Assembly: GCA_002862095.1 (NCBI GenBank)
Contig: PHSQ01000005.1
Coordinates: 213,828 to 277,827 of the forward strand
Length of the DNA: 64,000 bases
Origin: Methylocystis sp. KS32
GTDB lineage: Bacteria; Pseudomonadota; Alphaproteobacteria; Rhizobiales; Beijerinckiaceae
Reading direction: 5' to 3'
Shown here one piece after another: positions 37,170 through 45,397 of the stretch. The translations under genes and the position numbers were made by a program. The stretch's first letter is position 1; the number at the start of each line of letters is the position of its first letter. The notes under the pieces are model-generated. The model was not told the origin of the DNA. It was given only the letters and a program-made list of their open reading frames with translations, and did not search any database.

Positions 37170-37393
37170 TTAGGCCGATTCCATGCACCCCTGCCAGGTG
37201 CATCAAGTTTATCACCAGTCTGCCTTGACGATCCCGCTTCGGCCTTGAGGCGCATCATTCAGCATCCGGAGCAACCAAAGGTCGTAGGCAGCCATTAACC
37301 GCCGAGGACGGTTGGACGGCGCAGCCGCGAATCTCCACCACATCAGTCGGACACAGGTGATTGCGTTTGGCCTGATCAACACCATTTATCGTT

Positions 37394-37411
37394 TATCGTC
37401 GAAAGCCGATA
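37394..37411. promoter_or_regulatory. candidate ArsR operator
   Basis: TATCG (37394-37398) and CGATA (37407-37411) form an inverted repeat ending 13 bases before the arsR start at 37425, just upstream of its AGGAG. The place is right for autoregulation of arsR-arsD-arsA-acr3. Confidence 0.4.
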
Positions 37412-37424
37412 TGCAGGAGTTCGG

Positions 37425-37820
37425 ATGCCATCCGTCGCCAAGACTGCGTCTCAGATCGGAGAAGCCTTCACGCAAGACACTGAGTCTTTGGCCGCCATCG
37501 CCAAGGCTCTCGGTCATCCCGCGCGCATCAACATTGTCCGTTTGCTGCTGGAGAAGCAGTCCTGCATTGGGTGCGACATCGTGGATGAGGTAGGCCTTGC
37601 CCAATCCACGGTGTCCGAGCATCTCCGCATTCTCAAGTCTGCCGGCGTTATTACCGGCGAAATCGAGCGGCCGCGCGTGTGCTACTCGCTCAATCCCGAC
37701 AGGCTCTTGCCTTTGCTCGGCCTCCTGAATGCCGTCTTTGAAAAGACCGCGCCGGGCGGACCTCTTGGCTCGACGTGCTGTCCGTCGACGACGAATGAAA
37801 TCAACGGCCGCCTGGCCTGA
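37425..37820 (+). CDS. arsR: ArsR-family regulator
   Basis: 131 residues with AGGAG ten bases before the ATG. The helix-turn-helix region reads AIAKALGHPARINIVRLLLE, QSCIGCDIVDEVGLAQSTVS and EHLRILKSAGVI. CIGC lies at the helix used for As(III) binding in several ArsR types, and the tail has GSTCCPST. It should repress its own operon until As(III) binds. The arsD-AhpD gene follows 14 bases after the stop. Confidence 0.92.
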   Translation: MPSVAKTASQIGEAFTQDTESLAAIAKALGHPARINIVRLLLEKQSCIGCDIVDEVGLAQSTVSEHLRILKSAGVITGEIERPRVCYSLNPDRLLPLLGLLNAVFEKTAPGGPLGSTCCPSTTNEINGRLA

Positions 37821-37834
37821 ACAGGAATACAGCC

Positions 37835-38449
37835 ATGACCATCCTCACCGTTTATGACCCGCCTATGTGTTGTTCGACCGGTATCTGTGGACCGCACATC
37901 GACCCAAAACTGGCGCAGTTCGCGGGCGACCTCGACTGGCTGACGAGCCAGGGCGTGGAAGTTCGACGTTTCAATCTGGCGCAGGAGCCGGCGAGCTTTG
38001 TCGCGAATCCCGACGTCAAGGCAATCCTCGATCGCTCCGGCGGGGACGAGTTGCCTGCTATCCTCATCGGCGATGCTCTCGTTGCAAATGGGCGCTATCC
38101 CCGCCGTGACGAACTCGCTGCACTGATGGGTCTCAAGATCGCGACCGCTCCCGTTGCAATGACTGAGCAGATCAGGGAACTGATTGCACTTGGAGCGGCG
38201 ATCGGCGCGAGTTGTGAGCCCTGCTTCAAGTTCCACCAAGACAGGGCAAAAAAACTGGGTCTCTCGCTGGAGATTATGCGCGAGGCGGTTCAAATCGGCG
38301 AGGCCGTCAAGGCAGCCTCAACAAAGAACATTCTGAACATGGCCAACACGATGCTCGCCGCCGAAGAGCCAAAGATCGTTTCCACGTCCTGCTGTGGCGG
38401 CTCCGCGAGAGCCGAAGGCTCGGAAACTAAAGCCACACGCTGCTGCTGA
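37835..38449 (+). CDS. arsD: ArsD fused to an AhpD-like domain
   Basis: 204 residues. Residues 1-110 are ArsD, the arsenic metallochaperone: YDPPMCCSTGICGP places Cys12, Cys13 and Cys18 exactly where the As(III) site lies, then ELPAILIGDALVANGRYP. Residues 115-175 are a carboxymuconolactone decarboxylase/AhpD-like domain, with ELIALGAAIGASCEPCFKFH giving the E...C-x-x-C-x3-H redox motif. The tail adds TSCCGG and ends CC. ArsD normally ends near residue 120, so this is a fusion. It may couple arsenite delivery to ArsA with thiol redox chemistry. Confidence 0.9.
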   Translation: MTILTVYDPPMCCSTGICGPHIDPKLAQFAGDLDWLTSQGVEVRRFNLAQEPASFVANPDVKAILDRSGGDELPAILIGDALVANGRYPRRDELAALMGLKIATAPVAMTEQIRELIALGAAIGASCEPCFKFHQDRAKKLGLSLEIMREAVQIGEAVKAASTKNILNMANTMLAAEEPKIVSTSCCGGSARAEGSETKATRCC

Positions 38450-38496
38450 GCAGAGCAGCCTATCTGCCGCCGCACGGTCAGGAAGGAATTGGGAAG

Positions 38497-40275
38497 ATGT
38501 TCGAGGACCTGCCAAAATTCGCTTTCTTCACCGGCAAGGGCGGCGTCGGCAAAACGTCGCTCGCCTGCGCCACGGCCCTTAGCCTCGCCGACGGAGGAAA
38601 GAAGGTTCTTCTGGTCAGCACTGACCCTGCTTCGAATGTCGGACAAGTTTTCGAAACCGAGATCGGCAATCAGATCACAGCCATTCGCGGCGTCGAACGC
38701 CTGGATGCGATCGAGATCAACCCGGAAGAGGCGGCAGCCGAATATCGCGAACGTATCGTCGGTCCAATGCGCGGCCTGCTGCCCGAAAAGGCCCTGAAAA
38801 GCATTGAGGAGCAATTGTCCGGTGCCTGCACGACCGAGATCGCCGCATTCGACGAATTCACGAGCCTGCTGACCGATCCTGACGTGATCGACCGATACGA
38901 TAATGTCATATTCGATACCGCGCCGACGGGACATACCATCCGGCTTTTGAAGCTGCCGGGGGCATGGTCAGGATTCCTGGAAGCCGGTGCGGGCGATGCG
39001 TCTTGCCTTGGCCCACTTGCTGGCCTTGAGAAGCAACGCGAGCGTTACGGCGCCGCGGTCGATCGGCTCGCGGACGCCGCTTCAACCCGCCTCATTCTGG
39101 TCGCCCGCCCACGTCACTCAGCGCTCGCCGAAGCCGCGCGTACGTCGCGCGAACTGGCGGCCATCGGGATCGAGAACCAACACCTGGCAATAAACGGTGT
39201 CATGCCCCAGGACGGAACCGCCGATCCGCTCGCAGCGGCATTGGGCCGACGGGACCGGGCGGCACTGGCCACCATGGACGCGGGTCTGGCCCGGCTTCCG
39301 AGACAGATCTTTCCGCTACGTTCAGAAAACCTCGTCGGCATTGCGGCCTTGAGGCGGTTTGCTTTGGGCGCCGAAGATGCGGCGCTGAACGCTGAAGCGA
39401 AGCTCCCGCGACCCATCCACGCGGAATTCCCGGGTCTTGGCACCCTGATCGATGAAATCGAGCGTCCGGGGAAGGGCCTGATCATGTTCATGGGCAAGGG
39501 CGGTGTGGGCAAGACGACGATGGCGGCCGCGGTCGCGACCGAACTCGCCGCTCGCGGATACGAGGTACTGCTGACAACAACAGACCCGGCAGCAAATCTG
39601 ACGGAAACTCTGGGCGAAAGCCCGCCACATCTGAGCGTGAGCCGCATCGATCCCGCCAAAGAGACCGCACGCTATCGCGAGCATGTGCTGGAGACCAAGG
39701 GGAAGGATCTCGAGCCCGAAGGCCGCGCCATGCTGGAGGAAGACCTGCGCTCGCCCTGCACCGAGGAGATTGCGGTCTTCCAGGCTTTCTCGCGTGTCAT
39801 TCGGGAAAGCACGCGGCATTTCGTGGTCATGGATACGGCGCCAACCGGCCATACACTCCTGCTGCTTGACGCGACCGGGTCCTATCACCGGGACATCGTC
39901 CGCCACGCCGATCCGGGCAACCATGGTCGGATGGTAACCCCCATGATGCGGCTGCAGGACCCCGGGCAGACAAAGATCGCGATCGTGACGTTGCCGGAGA
40001 CAACCCCGGTGCTCGAAGCGGCCCACCTGCAGGATGATTTGCGCCGCGCGGGAATTGAGCCTTGGGCCTGGATCATCAACGCCAGTCTGACGGCGGCGGT
40101 TTCGGATCATCCCCTGCTGCGACAGCGGGCGGCCTCCGAACACGACCAGATCGCCAAAGTCCGGGACGAACTCGCCAGCCGATACGCAGTCGTGCCGATG
40201 ATGGCTGAAGAGCTGGTAGGCGCCAGGAATCTCCGCCAGCTCGCCACAGTCTTGCAGACTCCAAAAGCCGCCTGA
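38497..40275 (+). CDS. arsA: arsenical pump ATPase ArsA
   Basis: 592 residues with two ATPase halves. Each has the P-loop GKGGVGKT (near residues 13 and 334) and the DTAPTGHT signature (near 147 and 450). Metalloid cysteines are present: SGACTTEIAAF and SCLGPLAG in the first half, SPCTEEIAVF in the second, equivalent to the three Cys of the plasmid R773 enzyme. It takes As(III) from ArsD and energises the membrane pump. It lies 47 bases after arsD and 36 before acr3. Confidence 0.95.
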   Translation: MFEDLPKFAFFTGKGGVGKTSLACATALSLADGGKKVLLVSTDPASNVGQVFETEIGNQITAIRGVERLDAIEINPEEAAAEYRERIVGPMRGLLPEKALKSIEEQLSGACTTEIAAFDEFTSLLTDPDVIDRYDNVIFDTAPTGHTIRLLKLPGAWSGFLEAGAGDASCLGPLAGLEKQRERYGAAVDRLADAASTRLILVARPRHSALAEAARTSRELAAIGIENQHLAINGVMPQDGTADPLAAALGRRDRAALATMDAGLARLPRQIFPLRSENLVGIAALRRFALGAEDAALNAEAKLPRPIHAEFPGLGTLIDEIERPGKGLIMFMGKGGVGKTTMAAAVATELAARGYEVLLTTTDPAANLTETLGESPPHLSVSRIDPAKETARYREHVLETKGKDLEPEGRAMLEEDLRSPCTEEIAVFQAFSRVIRESTRHFVVMDTAPTGHTLLLLDATGSYHRDIVRHADPGNHGRMVTPMMRLQDPGQTKIAIVTLPETTPVLEAAHLQDDLRRAGIEPWAWIINASLTAAVSDHPLLRQRAASEHDQIAKVRDELASRYAVVPMMAEELVGARNLRQLATVLQTPKAA

Positions 40276-40311
40276 CCACTTCGTATCGTCTATAGAAAAA
40301 GGGAGCTCGCG

Positions 40312-41388
40312 ATGTCGGCTCAGGCCTTAACAAAAAGATTGTCATTCCTCGATCGCTACCTGACGGTCTGGATCTTCGCCGCCATGGCGGGTGGGATTGC
40401 CCTTGGGTCGCTCTTCACGGGCTTACCGGGCTTTCTCAACAGCCTCTCGTTCGGCACTACCAACGTGCCTATCGCCATCGGTTTGATCCTGATGATGTAC
40501 CCGCCCCTTGCGAGGGTGCGCTACGAGGAGCTTCCTCAGGTCTTCAAGGACTGGCGAGTCCTGACCCTCTCGCTCATACAGAACTGGCTGATCGGGCCGG
40601 TGCTGATGTTCGCACTCGCGGTGTTGTTCCTGCGAGACTACCCCGAGTACATGACAGGGCTGATCCTGATCGGCCTTGCCCGCTGCATCGCCATGGTCAT
40701 CGTTTGGAACCAGCTCGCCGGCGGAAACAACCAGTATGTGGCGGGGCTGGTCGCCTTGAACTCGATCTTCCAGATCATCTTTTTCAGCGTTTACGCATGG
40801 TTTTTCCTGACCGTGCTTCCTCCCCTCGTCGGGCTGCACGGCCGCATTATCGATGTCAGCTTCTGGACGATTGCTCAAGCCGTGCTGATCTATCTCGGCG
40901 TGCCGTTTGCCGCCGGCTTCCTGACCCGGCTCATCCTGACCAGGCGCAAGGGTGTCGCATGGTATGAAAAGCAGTTTCTGCCGAAGATAGGTCCGATCAC
41001 CCTCGTCGCGCTGCTCTTTACTATCCTGGCCATGTTCAGCCTCAAGGGCGGCATGGTGCTGCAACTGCCTTTCGACGTTCTGCGCATTGCAGTCCCGCTC
41101 GCGCTCTACTTCGTGATCATGTTCGTGATCAGCTTCTGGATGGGGAAGCTGATCGAGGCCGATTATCCACGTACCACGGCAATCGCCTTCACCGCGGCCA
41201 GCAATAACTTCGAACTCGCGATAGCGGTTGCCATCGCGACATTTGGCCTGGCTTCACCCATCGCCTTTGCCACGGTCATTGGGCCACTCGTCGAAGTTCC
41301 GGTATTAATTTTGCTCGTCTCGGTGGCTCTTTGGTTGAAAAAGCGCTGGTTCGACGGAGAACAATCCAAGTCGACCGCGCTTGAGTGA
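40312..41388 (+). CDS. acr3: ACR3-family arsenite efflux permease
   Basis: 358 residues, ten hydrophobic segments. [20 protein letters not shown] is the ACR3 N-terminus and [20 protein letters not shown] carries the essential cysteine of TM4; [20 protein letters not shown] is the C-terminal signature. It exports As(III) as an antiporter and may pair with ArsA. AAAGGGAGCT precedes the ATG. The 191 bases after it hold no supported gene but must contain any promoter for the downstream genes. Confidence 0.95.
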   Translation: MSAQALTKRLSFLDRYLTVWIFAAMAGGIALGSLFTGLPGFLNSLSFGTTNVPIAIGLILMMYPPLARVRYEELPQVFKDWRVLTLSLIQNWLIGPVLMFALAVLFLRDYPEYMTGLILIGLARCIAMVIVWNQLAGGNNQYVAGLVALNSIFQIIFFSVYAWFFLTVLPPLVGLHGRIIDVSFWTIAQAVLIYLGVPFAAGFLTRLILTRRKGVAWYEKQFLPKIGPITLVALLFTILAMFSLKGGMVLQLPFDVLRIAVPLALYFVIMFVISFWMGKLIEADYPRTTAIAFTAASNNFELAIAVAIATFGLASPIAFATVIGPLVEVPVLILLVSVALWLKKRWFDGEQSKSTALE

Positions 41389-41579
41389 GGCGCAATTGTC
41401 AGCCCTGACCGACTTTATCGAAAACGGCCTGCATGGCGCAAATCTTATGCGCTGTCTGCCCGCGTCGCTCCCAAGCGGCCAGTGTTTCACAACAATGACC
41501 CAGCGGCCGGCCAGGATTCAATCTCATACAGCCGACAGTGATGAGATAAGTTGCGTTCATTGTCTAACGACATCGCTTC

Positions 41580-41864
41580 ATGACCCAACCCGTAAATAAA
41601 CCGCACGTCCTCGTGCCAGGAGGCAATTTCGCAGGTCTGGCGAGCGCCCAGTATGTGCGTGATTTCTGCGGTGACTACGTGGATATCACCCTGATCGAGC
41701 GCCGCGACTGTCTGCTGTCCGTGACCGATATCCAGGCTGCTGGGTTAGGTAACCGCGATCCGGTTGACGGACTGAATAGGCTCCTGCACTCGTTTCTGAT
41801 ACGCGACTCCATTGCCGTTATTCAAGTTGCACCTGACCCCCACCGACAACCGAAAGAACTATAG
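41580..41864 (+). pseudogene. FAD-dependent oxidoreductase, truncated
   Basis: 94 residues beginning with HVLVPGGNFAGLASAQYVRD, a dinucleotide-binding start like NADH or sulphide:quinone oxidoreductases, and DITLIERRDCLLSV. The family is about 400 residues; this frame stops at 41862. DsrE begins two bases later, so the C-terminal three quarters are gone, probably by deletion. A weak alternative is a small free-standing protein. Confidence 0.65.
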
Positions 41865-41866
41865 TC

Positions 41867-42211
41867 ATGTCCAAGAAACTTGTTATCCATATTTTTCACG
41901 ATGATCCGAGTTCGCTCAATACGGGCTCACATGTTGCCGATCGCATTCGACAAGTGATCGAGCACGGCGCTGTTTCGCTTGAGGTCTATATATTTGGTCC
42001 CGCGGAAGCGGCAATGGCCGACGAAAGCAGCGCCATGTCCACCGCCATGGTCGGCCTTGCGAAGGCGGGCGTCCGCGTCGTCACCTGTCGCAGTACCGCC
42101 GAATCTCTTGGCAAGGCCGACGCGTTCAAGGCGCTTGGATTCGAGCTGGAATACGCTCGCGATGCCTTCGTCCGTTACGCCATGGAAGGAGCGACCGTTA
42201 TCAGCTTCTGA
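41867..42211 (+). CDS. DsrE/DsrF-family protein
   Basis: 114 residues: KKLVIHIFHDDPSSLNTGSH, then VSLEVYIFGPAEAAMA, then VVTCRSTAESLGKADAFKAL. This is the alpha/beta DsrE-like fold used in sulphur relay. A cysteine (VTCRST) is near the place of the relay cysteine. It lies between the truncated oxidoreductase and the FmdE-like gene, 50 bases before the latter. A thiol or sulphur-transfer role linked to the arsenic island is inference. Confidence 0.8.
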   Translation: MSKKLVIHIFHDDPSSLNTGSHVADRIRQVIEHGAVSLEVYIFGPAEAAMADESSAMSTAMVGLAKAGVRVVTCRSTAESLGKADAFKALGFELEYARDAFVRYAMEGATVISF

Positions 42212-42261
42212 GGCCGAGGCGGTGCGCCGCCGCCCCTCGACATCGCGCAAAGGATCACCCC

Positions 42262-42921
42262 ATGCAAACTGATGCGATACCGGACTGGTTCTACCCCCAT
42301 TGGGCTGCCGTTGCACCGGGCAGCGCCCCTATCCTGGTGCGCGATACTGATAGCGCCCTTGGCCGATATTCGCTTCGGCCGAAGGCGCTAGGTCTCAAGG
42401 ATCTGGCGCGCGTCCACGGCCATCTTTGCGATGGCATGGTTATCGGCTATGTCGCGATCAAGGCGGGTCTGGAAACCCTGTTTCCCGATGGCATCGTTGA
42501 TCGCACCGACCTGCGGGCCGTCTCGAAGAACGGGCCGTGTTGGGTCGATGTCGTGTCTTTGATGACAGGGGCACGCATTAACTCTCAGACGCTTCGGATC
42601 GACAACACCGTAGGTGACGGCTTCATCCTGCAACGCATCTCCACCGGACAGGCCTGTGACGTCCGCCTCAAGCCGGGCGTCTTTCCCCCGGATCAGGCTG
42701 CGCTCGAAGCCGGGATACGCGCCACCCGCGCAGGGGGAGAGCCGGTCTCTGCCGCCATTATCGACCAAGCCGAAGCGATGGCGAATGCGTTGAATGAACG
42801 CCTGCTGACCATTCCGCCTGCGCAGACCATCGAGGTCACCGCGCTTGCCTCCTATCGCTTCGTTGCCAATGACCTCTTTGGCGCGCGGGGCGACATTATC
42901 AACAAGGACATGCAGCGCTGA
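42262..42921 (+). CDS. FmdE-like protein
   Basis: 219 residues. ARVHGHLCDGMVIGYVAIKA matches the FmdE (formylmethanofuran dehydrogenase subunit E) signature HGHxCxG near residues 50-60; SKNGPCWVDVVSLMTGARIN follows. The family binds metal through this H/C set and occurs in many non-methanogens with unknown roles. It is the last gene before the third IS1111-type element. Whether it belongs functionally to the arsenic island is not shown. Confidence 0.75.
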   Translation: MQTDAIPDWFYPHWAAVAPGSAPILVRDTDSALGRYSLRPKALGLKDLARVHGHLCDGMVIGYVAIKAGLETLFPDGIVDRTDLRAVSKNGPCWVDVVSLMTGARINSQTLRIDNTVGDGFILQRISTGQACDVRLKPGVFPPDQAALEAGIRATRAGGEPVSAAIIDQAEAMANALNERLLTIPPAQTIEVTALASYRFVANDLFGARGDIINKDMQR

Positions 42922-43029
42922 ACATTCTCTCATCCAGATTGATGGTGTGGAACGGCCCCGCTACCGACAGCATCTGAAGTGCTAAAACGTGGTCGTTGCT
43001 GGCAACGCCACAAGGTAGGGAGCCGTTCC

Positions 43030-44070
43030 GTGAAGCAGATTAGCACTATCGGCCTGGATTTGGCCAAGAACGTTTTTCAGGTCCATGGCGCCGACGCCGA
43101 GGGCTCGCCGATTTTCAACCGGAAACTGCGTCGAGCCGAAGTGCTGCGCTTTTTCGAAAAGCTGCCTCCGTGTCTGGTCGGGCTGGAGGCCTGCGGCGGT
43201 TCGCATTACTGGGCGCGCGAGATCGCGGCGCTTGGTCACGACGTGCGCTTGATCCCGCCGATTTATGTGAAGCCGTTCGTGAAACGGGGCAAGACGGACG
43301 CCGCCGACGCCGAGGCGATCAGCGAAGCCGTGACGCGCAAGACCATGCGCTTCGTTCCGATCAAATCCGCCGAACAGCAGGCGGCGGCTATGGTGCTGAA
43401 GACGCGCGCTCTTCTGGTCCGCCAGCAAACTCAGGCGATCAACGCGCTTCGCGCTCACCTGTCGGAGCTGGGCGTTATCGCGGCCACTGGCACGTCGAAG
43501 GTGGCCGCGCTGATCGAGATTTTGCGGGACGAAGAGGACGTCCGCCTGCCAAAAGCCGCCCGTTTGGCATTGGCCGAAATCGCCGATCAGATCGAGGCGT
43601 TGACGCGGCAGATCGACAAGCTCGAACGAGGGATCGTCGCCGAGGCGAAGCGCGACGAGGACATGCGGCGGCTGACCACAATCCCGGGCGTCGGAGCGAT
43701 CACGGCGGCTTCCGTCAAAGCGCTGGTTCCGGATCCCGACGGGTTCAAATCCGGCCGACACTTCGCCGCCTGGCTTGGACTGACGCCAAAGCCCCATTCG
43801 AGCGGCGGCAAGGAGCGGCTCGGCGGGATATCGAAAATGGGCAATCCGACGCTCCGCTCGCTTCTCGTTTGTGGCGCAACGTCAATCTTGCGACGCGTGA
43901 AGGGTAACGACAAAGCGCCGCAATGGCTAATCGGGCTTTTGGCGCGGAGGCCCTTCAAGGTCGTCGCGATCGCGCTCGCAAACAAAATGGCGCGGATCAT
44001 CTGGGCGCTGCTCACCAAGGGCGGAACATATCGGAATACTGATGCGGCGAACGGAGCGGCGAGCGCTTGA
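43030..44070 (+). CDS. IS110-family (IS1111-type) transposase
   Basis: 346 residues from the GTG at 43030 (VKQISTIGLDLAKNVFQVHG). DEDD domain: IGLDLAKN, GLEACGGSHYWAREI, KTDAADAEAISEA. C-terminal domain: LTTIPGVGAITAA and GLTPKPHSSGGKERLGG. Full length. It is closer in sequence to copy 1 than copy 2 in its leader and terminal repeats, yet different enough to be another IS species. Confidence 0.9.
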   Translation: MKQISTIGLDLAKNVFQVHGADAEGSPIFNRKLRRAEVLRFFEKLPPCLVGLEACGGSHYWAREIAALGHDVRLIPPIYVKPFVKRGKTDAADAEAISEAVTRKTMRFVPIKSAEQQAAAMVLKTRALLVRQQTQAINALRAHLSELGVIAATGTSKVAALIEILRDEEDVRLPKAARLALAEIADQIEALTRQIDKLERGIVAEAKRDEDMRRLTTIPGVGAITAASVKALVPDPDGFKSGRHFAAWLGLTPKPHSSGGKERLGGISKMGNPTLRSLLVCGATSILRRVKGNDKAPQWLIGLLARRPFKVVAIALANKMARIIWALLTKGGTYRNTDAANGAASA

Positions 44071-44231
44071 GTCGAAAGACGACCAGGACAGACTGACCGG
44101 CGTAGACGCCGGACAGAGGTGAGGTGCATAATTAGACGATGACTCCACGGGACGAAATCCCGAGGCGAGAGTGGCCGGCGCGACAATGCGCTTACAGCGC
44201 GTCAGATTGATTAGCCCCTCGCATCGCGAAT

Positions 44232-44342
44232 TTCATCAAGGCCAGCGGTCCATGACCGCGCTGAAAGGCCGGACATATGACCGCACCGTTCCCGCAGGAT
44301 GAAATGTCTGAAAAAAGCACTTGCCTGGCGGGCCGTTCCACA
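44232..44342 (+). ncRNA. candidate guide RNA region of IS1111-type copy 3
   Basis: Contains TTTCATCAAGGCCAGCGG, loop TCCATGA, CCGC, then GAAAGGCCGGACATATGACC and the right repeat. Long stretches are identical to copy 1 (for example CATCAAGGCCAGCGG and AAAGGCCGGACATATGACCG) although the flanking DNA differs, which shows selection on a non-coding segment. The loop between the GCGG/CCGC stem differs from both other copies. Confidence 0.55.
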
Positions 44343-44405
44343 TATGTCGCGCTACAAGGAACCAAGCATGGTACCGCCTCGCATGCAAAATTGGAACGCT
44401 TCCAG

Positions 44406-45230
44406 TTATTCTTTGGGGCGGTATGGATGTCTTAAAAGAGTCCGCCCTTTGGAAATCGCGATTACTTCTCCCTCTGCAAAGGCCTGCCAGGGGTCGGTTG
44501 TCAGGGCAACGCTCGCCACGAGCGTCACGGTCTGATCAGCGGCTTCGACGGAAACACCACTCGTCACGAGACCTTGCTCACTTCCTCGGCACCAGCGTTG
44601 AAGGAAGACGAGGCCTGGCGGTTCGACCTTGGCGGTTGCCGCCTGCTTGCGACGGTCTCCATGGGCGAACAGCGCGTCGCCGTCTGAGTAAAGGAAATTC
44701 GCAGGTCCCAACGCCCTCAGGCTCTGCGCAAACGAGGATACGACCGCCAGCCGAATTTCGAGTGGGGGGACGTCGCCGGGCCGGTGCCATATATCCCGCA
44801 ATTGATCGAGAAGAGCACAGAAGGCTTGCTCGGAGTCAGTCTCTCCAATGGACGAATATTGGACGGACCGAAAGCGGGATGAGTCAAAAATGCCCGGTAG
44901 CCATCCGTTATGGGCGAACAAATGCATACGCCCGGCAAGTTCGCGGGCAAAGGGTTGCGCATTGCGATAGGCTGGCTCGCCCACCGTGGCCTTGCGGATA
45001 TGTGCCATGGCGATGGAGCTTCGCAGATCATGGTCTCGAATGAAGGCGACCCAATCACTGTCATTGGCCGGTTTGGCGTCCTTGATCAGACGGATGTCCG
45101 CGCCTTCGTAATAAGCCACTCCCCATCCGTCCTTGATCGATGTGGGCGGCCCACCATGCTCCGCCAGCTTCGCGATGGAGAGGCTCAGCGTCGCGGGAAG
45201 GTCGCTCGACATTCCGAGAAGTTCGCACAT
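44406..45230 (-). CDS. class II glutamine amidotransferase
   Basis: 274 residues from the ATG at 45230, chosen because it puts the nucleophile at Cys2 (MCELLGMSSDLP), as the Ntn-type amidotransferase domain needs. DGWGVAYYEG, AHIRKATVGEP and LFAHNGWLPG are conserved substrate-site motifs of the YafJ/EgtC-like class. The acceptor is unknown; there is no synthase domain attached. It is downstream of, and on the same strand as, the two-component genes, with a 167-base gap. Confidence 0.88.
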   Translation of the reverse strand: MCELLGMSSDLPATLSLSIAKLAEHGGPPTSIKDGWGVAYYEGADIRLIKDAKPANDSDWVAFIRDHDLRSSIAMAHIRKATVGEPAYRNAQPFARELAGRMHLFAHNGWLPGIFDSSRFRSVQYSSIGETDSEQAFCALLDQLRDIWHRPGDVPPLEIRLAVVSSFAQSLRALGPANFLYSDGDALFAHGDRRKQAATAKVEPPGLVFLQRWCRGSEQGLVTSGVSVEAADQTVTLVASVALTTDPWQAFAEGEVIAISKGRTLLRHPYRPKE

Positions 45231-45397
45231 GGTCATCCCGTTCGATGATGTTTCCGGTATCCCGCCGCGGTATCGGCGGCTAATTTCACGCGGCGGCACC
45301 ACAAGGCCCACATCGGACGCCCGCGCCGCACTGACCGTCCAGGGCAGCGCGGGTCTGTGCTTCCTATAGCGAACGTCACATTCCGCTGGTAACACAC

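Larger units (their letters stand above)
42946..44342 (+). mobile_element. IS110/IS1111-type element, copy 3
   Basis: 13-base subterminal repeats TGTGGAACGGCCC at 42946-42958 and the complement at 44330-44342. Layout is the same as copies 1 and 2: short leader, transposase, and a 260-base non-coding 3' region. It sits between the FmdE-like gene and the 3' end of the amidotransferase. The interrupted target could not be reconstructed. Confidence 0.85.
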
